Shown here piece by piece: positions 6,363 through 10,501 of a stretch of DNA of 10,501 nt (within the stretch, counting starts at the first letter, position 1; the number at the start of each line of letters is the position of its first letter). This DNA comes from an uncultured Pseudobdellovibrionaceae bacterium (GTDB lineage Bacteria > Bdellovibrionota > Bdellovibrionia > Bdellovibrionales > JAMPXM01): NCBI GenBank assembly GCA_934277865.1, contig CAKQVW010000070.1, positions 1-10,501 of the forward strand, read 5' to 3'. Below the pieces are notes generated by a model. That model was given only the letters and a program-made list of their open reading frames with translations, had not been told where the DNA came from and ran no database searches. The position numbers were made by a program, and so were the translations under genes.

Positions 6363-6989
6363 ATGATGAAACCTATGGCGAAAAAGCCTGCTGCAAAGAA
6401 AAAGCTGACCCGAAAAAAAACCAAACGTCGAACGCCTGGCGCAGGGAAACCTGAGTGGCCGGTCACACGCAACGTGATGTTTCGTCCGGAACGCATGAAG
6501 TATGTGCGACGGTTGATTCGGCCGGAAGGCTGCGTCTTCTGTCATGCGCTGAAAGAGGGCGTGAAGCCGGAATCGCTTGTGTTGTGCGAAAACGGCCAGG
6601 CTATGTTGATGCTCAACAAGTTTCCGTACAACAGTGGTCATCTCCTGGTTTTGCCAAAGCGCCACAACGGAGAATTTACCGAACTGACGGATTCGGAGAT
6701 GCGCGATGTGAACGCGCTGATGAAAATCGGTGTTGAGATTTTAAATGAGGCCTATCGCCCTGGCGGCTTCAACATGGGGTTGAACTTGGGCTCAGTCGCA
6801 GGAGCCGGGATCCCCGAGCATCTGCATTGGCACATTCTTCCGCGTTGGGCAGGGGACGCCAATTTTTATCCCTTGATTGCAGAAACCAAGGTCGTGATCG
6901 AAACGCTTGAGCAGACCTACGGGCGCCTGGCGCCGCTGATTGAAGCGCGCGGCCTTAAAAGTGGTTCAACAAACGGAGTGAATTCGTGA
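6363..6989 (+). CDS. HIT-family nucleotide hydrolase or Ap4A phosphorylase-like protein
   Basis: HIT proteins bind nucleotides and split phosphoanhydride or phosphoramidate bonds. The histidine triad is clear in HLHWHILPRW (His153, His155, His157), preceded by NMGLNLGSVAGAGIPEH. Together with FCHAL and the trailing GDANFYPLIAETKVV, this resembles the actinobacterial Ap4A phosphorylase branch, so diadenosine tetraphosphate is the likeliest substrate; that is inference. Cys57 and Cys60 (CVFC) may bind zinc. The first 35 or so residues are a Lys/Arg-rich tail outside the fold. Possible starts are ATG 6363, 6366 and 6375; none has a Shine-Dalgarno, and all lie directly behind the rpsA terminator. 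The stop overlaps the GTG start of the epimerase gene by four bases, so translation is probably coupled. Family is sure; start and substrate are not. Confidence 0.92.
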   Translation: MMKPMAKKPAAKKKLTRKKTKRRTPGAGKPEWPVTRNVMFRPERMKYVRRLIRPEGCVFCHALKEGVKPESLVLCENGQAMLMLNKFPYNSGHLLVLPKRHNGEFTELTDSEMRDVNALMKIGVEILNEAYRPGGFNMGLNLGSVAGAGIPEHLHWHILPRWAGDANFYPLIAETKVVIETLEQTYGRLAPLIEARGLKSGSTNGVNS

Positions 6990-7471
6990 CGAAGAATGCT
7001 GGTGGTGGAGAGTTTGGTGCGGCAGGTGAAGTTTTAAAGTCGGTCGGGTTTGAGCTCGATCACTTAGGCGTCGCGGTTCACTCGCTGGAAGAGGGTTTCA
7101 AATTTTATAAGGCCTTGGGTTTTACTGAGATGCCATCGGAAGAAGTTCCGACAGAAAAAGTGAAGGTGGGGTTCTTAAACCTCGGCAACTCCGCTTCGAT
7201 TGAACTCCTGGAGCCGACCTCGGACGAAAGTCCTATCAAAAAGTTCTTAGACAAGCGCGGGCCCGGGATTCATCACGTCTGTTTAAGGGTGAAGGGCATT
7301 GATGAGGCGGTTAGCCGTTTAAAATCGGCTGGAATTCGTCTGGTTAATGAGACGCCCCGTCCAGGTGCGCATGGGTGTCGTGTGGTTTTTGTTCACCCGG
7401 CCTCGACTGGCGGGGTACTCTTAGAACTCTCGGAGCCGGGACTTCATGCAAGCGGACAGGCTCACGGTTAA
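6986..7471 (+). CDS. mce: Methylmalonyl-CoA epimerase
   Basis: This 161-residue VOC-fold enzyme interconverts (S)- and (R)-methylmalonyl-CoA between propionyl-CoA carboxylase and methylmalonyl-CoA mutase. Two VOC modules are visible: residues 23-75 (LDHLGVAVHS ... SIELLEP) and 94-148 (GIHHVCLRV ... GVLLELS). Likely metal ligands are His26, His97 and Glu147, with Glu73 at the remaining position. The VVFVHPASTGGVLLELSEP ending is typical of the family. GTG 6986 overlaps the HIT stop and has GGAG (6975-6978) seven bases upstream. No mutase or carboxylase genes lie in the window. A related VOC protein cannot be fully excluded, but the match to the epimerase is good along its length. Confidence 0.9.
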   Translation: MTKNAGGGEFGAAGEVLKSVGFELDHLGVAVHSLEEGFKFYKALGFTEMPSEEVPTEKVKVGFLNLGNSASIELLEPTSDESPIKKFLDKRGPGIHHVCLRVKGIDEAVSRLKSAGIRLVNETPRPGAHGCRVVFVHPASTGGVLLELSEPGLHASGQAHG

Positions 7472-7504
7472 GGCCAAAGAGATGGCGAGAGTAGGAGCGT
7501 AGTA

Positions 7505-8302
7505 GTGGGAAATCGCGGCCAGGGTTCGGTGCAGTGGAATGCGATGGTTCCAATCACTCCCGTTGTGAAGTGGTTGATTGGGATCTGCGTTGTCGTGTGG
7601 CTGGTGCTGCAGGTGATTGTCGAGAAGTACTTCCTCGGGCAGCCGCACATCACTTATGGCCTCGGGCTTGTCCCACTTTCTGTTATCGAGAAGTTCTTTG
7701 TCTGGCAGGTCTTCACCTATCAGTTTCTGCATTCCACCAACCTCTTTCACATCTTGTTCAATATGCTGCTGCTGTGGTGGTTGGGGTCGGAACTTGAGAG
7801 TCGCTGGGGCTCGAAGCTGTTCTTGGCCTTTTATCTCTTCTCGGGAGCTGGAGCGGGTGTCCTTTATGTGATCGTCATGGCGATTTATGGCGCCGTGACT
7901 CAGACCTTTACCGGCTGGACCACGCCTGTGGTGGGGGCTTCTGGAGCCGTGTTTGGCCTCATGCTGGCGTACGGGATCTTGTTTGGCGAACGGATCGTCT
8001 ATTTCATGATGGTCTTCCCGATGCGGGCAAAATGGTTTGTCTTGATCCTTGGAGCAGTGGAAGTGGCGACGCTCCTCAACAGCGGCATCGGCGGATCAAG
8101 CGAAGCAAACTTGGCGCATCTTGGCGGTATCGTTTCCGGCTTTGTTTTCTTAAGGGGCTACACCTGGCTCCAGCAGCGGCGTTGGCGCAATAAGTCGACC
8201 AAGCGTGGACGTGGATTGAAGCTCGTGGTAGATAACGAGAAGGGTTCAGAAGGGGGCGGCGACAAGCCGACCGATCCGGATGGCCCGAAATATTGGAATT
8301 AA
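7505..8302 (+). CDS. Rhomboid-family intramembrane serine protease
   Basis: Rhomboids cleave membrane-anchored proteins within or near their membrane segment. The catalytic dyad is present: Ser146 in VGASGAVFG and His205 in AHLGG. The oxyanion-side HxxxN motif (His82, Asn86) and the loop-1 WR region (SRWGS, 99-103) are also there. About six hydrophobic segments fill residues 20-220, with the start at FLHSTNLFHILFNMLLLWW being clear. A basic stretch (QQRRWRNKSTKRGR) and a charged 30-residue cytoplasmic tail ending DPDGPKYWN follow. GTG 7505 has AGGAG (7493-7497) seven bases upstream. It lies 33 bases after the epimerase gene and 15 before the next small gene, so it is probably in the same operon. 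The protease appears active; its substrates are unknown. Confidence 0.93.
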   Translation: MGNRGQGSVQWNAMVPITPVVKWLIGICVVVWLVLQVIVEKYFLGQPHITYGLGLVPLSVIEKFFVWQVFTYQFLHSTNLFHILFNMLLLWWLGSELESRWGSKLFLAFYLFSGAGAGVLYVIVMAIYGAVTQTFTGWTTPVVGASGAVFGLMLAYGILFGERIVYFMMVFPMRAKWFVLILGAVEVATLLNSGIGGSSEANLAHLGGIVSGFVFLRGYTWLQQRRWRNKSTKRGRGLKLVVDNEKGSEGGGDKPTDPDGPKYWN

Positions 8303-8317
8303 TAGAGGACGGTAAAC

Positions 8318-8527
8318 ATGTCTGGAAAAGTCGTCAGTTCGACAACGGGAGCATCAAAATCATTGGCGGTCGAGATCGAGCGCTTGAAGTTTGATAAGCG
8401 TCTCATCGACCTGAACGTCAGTCGTAAACGTCTCTCTAAAGAAGACTTGAAGAAACACCTCGAGTCTTTGCCTGATCTTGCGGACAACGTCGTTCGCGTC
8501 GACCTCGAAAACGAGGGGCTTAATTAG
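8318..8527 (+). CDS. Small 69-residue protein of unknown function
   Basis: I do not recognise this protein. After a Ser/Thr-rich start, residues 15-55 look strongly helical and charged (EIERLKFDKRLIDLNVSRKRLSKEDLKKHLESLPDL). The short acidic tail reads DNVVRVDLENEGLN. There is no signal peptide, membrane segment or cysteine, so it is likely cytosolic. GAGGA (8305-8309) lies eight bases before ATG 8318. The gene starts 15 bases after the rhomboid stop and is followed by hairpins, which fits the last gene of an operon. The ribosome binding site, codon pattern and placement make it a believable gene; its role is open. Confidence 0.75.
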   Translation: MSGKVVSSTTGASKSLAVEIERLKFDKRLIDLNVSRKRLSKEDLKKHLESLPDLADNVVRVDLENEGLN

Positions 8528-8531
8528 TACC

Positions 8532-8553
8532 GGATCGCCGCTTGGGCCGATCC
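8532..8553. other. Hairpin in the convergent junction
   Basis: GGATCG (8532-8537) and CGATCC (8548-8553) form a perfect six-base stem with a ten-base loop, five bases after the stop codon of the 69-residue protein. Without a T-tract it is not a classic terminator. It may act together with the next hairpin. Confidence 0.35.
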
Positions 8554-8554
8554 T

Positions 8555-8588
8555 TTCGGTCGTGCAGTGGCGCGACCGAATTTCTTCT
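8555..8588 (+). terminator. Probable terminator after the HIT-to-small-protein operon
   Basis: TTCGGTCG (8555-8562) and CGACCGAA (8573-8580) form a perfect eight-base stem with a ten-base loop, followed by TTTCTTCT. It lies between two converging genes. The T-rich tail is on the plus strand, so it best serves the operon ending at 8527. Confidence 0.6.
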
Positions 8589-8615
8589 AGTACCGCTTCC
8601 TCGCGCGACCGAATT
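8570..8615. repeat. Two copies of GCGCGACCGAATT
   Basis: The 13-base sequence occurs at 8570-8582 and 8603-8615, 33 bases apart. The second copy covers two bases of the L,D-transpeptidase stop codon. TAGTACCG is also repeated (8525-8532, which includes the stop of the small protein, and 8588-8595). Either 13-base copy could pair with TTCGGTCG at 8555-8562. Confidence 0.7.
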
Positions 8616-9666
8616 AGTTGGCGGTGGGTTGGTTGGCTGCCGGCTGGCTGGCTGCTACCACAGTTTGGCGGGCGGCGTCTGACGAGTCGGCTCGCCATTC
8701 TTCTGACAGAATCTTCCATGTGCCACCGCGATTCACCAAGTGGAGAGTTTTTTCTCCTAAGTCGCTAACTTGGTCGCTTGCGTAGTTCTGAATGAAACGA
8801 ACAATGGCGCGTCCACGGTGCTCGACGCCGATGGGTTCAGAAAGCGCCACCGAAATGGTTTTGTACTGCTTGTTGAGTCGCTCTTTGTAAGCCCGCCAGT
8901 CGGCCTTCTTCATACCAGCCGATCGGAAGTCATCGTCGTAAAAACTCATGTACGTGTCGAGGTCCTTTGTCGCCCAGGCCGCACGCCAAGAGTCGAGCCA
9001 GCTTTGGAGCCGAGCTTGTTCGGCTTGGAATTCTTTGAATGGGCGAGGTTCGATCTTGTCGGAGATCACAATCGGCGTTTTTCCTAGCTGAATGTAAGGA
9101 TCCAGCGTCACGACCACGTCATTTCGTACAACAACACAGCCGCGGCTTCCGCGGGTCAGCGGAACATCGTCGGGAACTGCATGAAGCCAAATACCGCTTC
9201 CAGTTTTTCCATCGATCACGTCAAAAAGATTCGGGTAGTTTGTCGTGTAGGCGCGGTTGCCATAAAGTTTGAAATCCAGCCCCGAGCCTTCCAGTTTCTC
9301 TAGCAAAAAATAGATACCCTCCGGCGTTTTATGGTCACCTTCGGCGATTTTGTCGCCGGCGTTTTTTCCAAGATCCGCAGGATGGCGTTGAACCCGGGTG
9401 ATTTCAAATGTGGTTGGGGTGGGGCGAGTCTGTTTCCAAATCTCAAGTGAGCGATCGGACTTGTCGACAACAAAAATGTAAGGGGCATAATAGTTGCCCG
9501 TTGTTGGGATCGCCAAGATGCTCTTGGGTACCGAATCTTCTGGGCCCGTGGTGGCGGCGCTATGGTTGGTGATTGTGGTTACGGCGGCAAACGCCGACAG
9601 TGCCAGGCCGGAAATCCATGGGCGTAAATTTGACGGGCGTAAATTTGAACGGTTTCGAAGCATCAC
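8614..9666 (-). CDS. YkuD L,D-transpeptidase with NTF2-like C-terminal domain
   Basis: YkuD enzymes make or alter peptide cross-links in peptidoglycan through a cysteine thioester. An export signal is seen at residues 1-38 (basic start, then WISGLALSAFAAVTTI). The catalytic domain spans about 58-203, with GDHKTPEGIYFL, then His162 in IWLHAVPDD and the nucleophile Cys177 in SRGCVVVRND. Residues 216-328 resemble an NTF2/SnoaL-like fold (SWLDSWRAAWATKDLDTYMSFYDDDF ... WKILSEEW), as found at the C-terminus of some L,D-transpeptidases. The last residues are low-complexity (SQPAANQPTAN). The GTG 9666/ATG 9663 start has no good Shine-Dalgarno. The N-terminus carries a duplicated SNLRP. Bdellovibrio predators carry many such enzymes, some acting on the prey wall; whether this one does is unknown. 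It is divergent from fliL. Confidence 0.92.
   Translation of the reverse strand: MMLRNRSNLRPSNLRPWISGLALSAFAAVTTITNHSAATTGPEDSVPKSILAIPTTGNYYAPYIFVVDKSDRSLEIWKQTRPTPTTFEITRVQRHPADLGKNAGDKIAEGDHKTPEGIYFLLEKLEGSGLDFKLYGNRAYTTNYPNLFDVIDGKTGSGIWLHAVPDDVPLTRGSRGCVVVRNDVVVTLDPYIQLGKTPIVISDKIEPRPFKEFQAEQARLQSWLDSWRAAWATKDLDTYMSFYDDDFRSAGMKKADWRAYKERLNKQYKTISVALSEPIGVEHRGRAIVRFIQNYASDQVSDLGEKTLHLVNRGGTWKILSEEWRADSSDAARQTVVAASQPAANQPTAN
9620..9649. repeat. 15-base tandem duplication at the start of the L,D-transpeptidase
   Basis: GGGCGTAAATTTGA is repeated exactly in two adjacent 15-base units (9620-9634 and 9635-9649; only the last base differs). In the minus-strand gene this encodes SNLRPSNLRP at residues 7-16, ahead of the hydrophobic part of the signal peptide. 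The duplication keeps the frame. Confidence 0.85.
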
Positions 9667-9670
9667 ATCA

Positions 9671-9685
9671 AAAGTGTCTCACTTT
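9671..9685 (-). promoter_or_regulatory. Hairpin over the L,D-transpeptidase ribosome-binding region
   Basis: AAAGTG and CACTTT form a perfect six-base stem with a three-base loop. It ends four bases upstream of the GTG start at 9666, so it covers the place where a Shine-Dalgarno would be. It could limit translation, or be an operator. Confidence 0.4.
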
Positions 9686-9766
9686 GGGGCTGGAAGCTCA
9701 AGAATTCGGGTCCAGTTGGCGGTCTCTGGACTTCAGCAACAGGGCCTTTGGTCCGTTAAGTATCTG

Positions 9767-9789
9767 AGAAACGGGTTGCTTCCGTTTCT
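9767..9789 (+). promoter_or_regulatory. Hairpin directly before the fliL Shine-Dalgarno
   Basis: AGAAACGG (9767-9774) and CCGTTTCT (9782-9789) form a perfect eight-base stem with a seven-base loop, ending one base before GGGGAG (9791-9796). It may be a leader hairpin or a protein-binding palindrome for the fliL operon. No sigma28-, sigma54- or sigma70-like promoter was recognised between 9667 and 9801. Confidence 0.45.
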
Positions 9790-9801
9790 TGGGGAGAGGC
9801 C

Positions 9802-10320
9802 ATGGCCGACGAGAAAGAGAAGGCTCCAGCTGCGGAAGGTAAAGAGCCAAGCAAAGCTAGTAAGTTCATGCTTCCGCTTTTCATCTTGGTAAATTTCTCG
9901 GTTCTGGGACTTGGCGCCTTTCTCACATTCAAGGCGACTTTGGGCTGGACACCTCCGAGTGTGCGAGAACCTGCTGCCATTCAAGACCTGAAACTGACGC
10001 GAGAGACGGAAGGAGTTCGGGACTCGGTTTTGTACACGATGCCGACCTTCACCGTGAACCTCGAAGGGCAGCCTCGCCGGATCATACGTGTGACTTTGAC
10101 GCTGGAGATGCTGGACAAAGACGGGTTTGAAGAGATTGTTCGCAATAGTCCGGCAGCCCGCGACTCGATCGTGCGGATTCTCAACACAAAAACCTACGAC
10201 GATGTTGAGACGATTCAAGGAAAACTATTTTTGAAAGACCAGATCGCTGTCACATTGAACCGTTCGCTTAGTCAGGGTGTTGTGAAGGACGTTTACTTCG
10301 GCGAGTTCTTGGTACAGTAA
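9802..10320 (+). CDS. fliL: Flagellar basal body-associated protein FliL
   Basis: FliL is an inner-membrane protein around the flagellar stator that supports motor torque. The 172 residues have a charged cytoplasmic start, one membrane segment at about 22-44 (FMLPLFILVNFSVLGLGAFL), then a periplasmic domain. Typical FliL elements are PTFTVNLEG (81-89), RRIIRVTLTLEML, the helix with DSIVRILNTKTYDDVETIQGK (121-141), LKDQIAVTLNRSL and the ending VKDVYFGEFLVQ. ATG 9802 has GGGGAG (9791-9796) five bases upstream. The gene is probably the first of a flagellar export or motor operon, since the next gene starts 40 bases later on the same strand and no other flagellar gene lies upstream. Confidence 0.93.
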   Translation: MADEKEKAPAAEGKEPSKASKFMLPLFILVNFSVLGLGAFLTFKATLGWTPPSVREPAAIQDLKLTRETEGVRDSVLYTMPTFTVNLEGQPRRIIRVTLTLEMLDKDGFEEIVRNSPAARDSIVRILNTKTYDDVETIQGKLFLKDQIAVTLNRSLSQGVVKDVYFGEFLVQ

Positions 10321-10336
10321 AGTCTCGAGGAATTGA

Positions 10337-10368
10337 CCCTCATTTTGTTTCTAGACCAAAATGAAGGG
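10337..10368 (+). promoter_or_regulatory. Hairpin overlapping the start codon of the gene after fliL
   Basis: CCCTCATTTTG (10337-10347) can pair with CAAAATGAAGGG (10357-10368), giving 7 + 4 base pairs with one bulged A and a nine-base loop. The ATG at 10361 lies inside the 3' arm. No T-tract follows, so translational control or an operator is likelier than termination. Confidence 0.45.
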
Positions 10369-10501
10369 GATGAAAAATTCAAAACCAGCCCTTGCTCTTC
10401 AGCCAGTAGTGCTTTCGTTTTTCTTAGATTTTTTTCGGCCGGCTCTGATTGGCCTTGCGGTGTTGTCGCTGCTTGCGGCGAGCGTCGCCAGTGGCCAAAC
10501 G
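10361..10501 (+). CDS. Start of an exported or membrane protein after fliL (partial)
   Basis: Only the first 47 codons are in the window and the frame stays open to the edge. They encode a basic start and a long hydrophobic stretch (PALIGLAVLSLLAASVASGQT) ending like a signal peptide with small residues. FliM would not have such a signal, so FliO or FliP, both of which can begin this way, are the likeliest flagellar candidates; this is a guess from position. The first ATG (10361) has no Shine-Dalgarno. ATG 10370 follows AAGGGG directly, with no spacing. An in-frame TAG at 10352 excludes starts further upstream. Confidence 0.65.
   Translation, partial: MKGMKNSKPALALQPVVLSFFLDFFRPALIGLAVLSLLAASVASGQT

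Noticed and set aside
8625..8655. GGTTGGCT/GGCTGGCT-like tandem units
   Set aside because: These encode the low-complexity Ala/Gln/Pro end of the L,D-transpeptidase. The units are imperfect and too few to call a satellite.
9494..9892. Plus-strand open frame (132 codons) across the ldt-fliL intergenic region
   Set aside because: It is antisense to the L,D-transpeptidase signal region and overlaps the start of fliL in another frame, with no ribosome binding site.

Overview
The window looks like ordinary chromosomal DNA of a Bdellovibrio-like (Bdellovibrionota) bacterium. This is inferred from gene content and protein style, not from a marker gene. The clues are a medium-form threonine ammonia-lyase, the cmk-rpsA pair, a Lys-rich-tailed HIT protein, a FliL gene opening a flagellar cluster, and a YkuD L,D-transpeptidase with an NTF2-like tail. 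Base composition looks moderately GC-rich and even throughout. I see no phage genes, insertion sequences, CRISPR array, tRNA or rRNA.

Layout. (1) 47-1297, minus strand: an exported DUF3943-like envelope protein. (2) 1298-1729: a divergent intergenic region with an unusual number of perfect palindromes. (3) 1730-2008: a small zinc-ribbon protein of unknown role. (4) 2088-3359: threonine ammonia-lyase. (5) 3486-4202: cytidylate kinase (cmk). (6) 4434-6284: six-domain ribosomal protein S1 (rpsA) behind a good sigma70-type promoter, closed by a strong intrinsic terminator at 6328-6357. (7) 6363-8527: a tight four-gene group of HIT-family hydrolase/phosphorylase, methylmalonyl-CoA epimerase, rhomboid protease and an unknown 69-residue protein. 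(8) 8528-8613: a convergent junction with two hairpins and short direct repeats. (9) 8614-9666, minus strand: L,D-transpeptidase. (10) 9667-9801: a divergent regulatory region with a hairpin in front of each gene. (11) 9802-10320: fliL. (12) 10361 to the edge: the start of an exported or membrane protein, probably the next flagellar gene.

How the genes fit together. Cmk and S1 form the classic nucleotide/translation pair. Threonine ammonia-lyase makes 2-oxobutyrate, which can become propionyl-CoA and, through methylmalonyl-CoA epimerase, succinyl-CoA. Both ends of that catabolic route are in this window, although the genes are not co-transcribed; the link is inference. The envelope genes (DUF3943, rhomboid, L,D-transpeptidase, FliL) share no obvious operon.

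I found no convincing new multi-gene system. The most notable points are regulatory: the terminator ending six bases before the HIT start codon, the hairpins placed on translation starts around fliL, the palindrome cluster, and two near-identical promoter-like blocks before ilvA and rpsA. The uncharacterised zinc-ribbon and 69-residue proteins are also worth checking.
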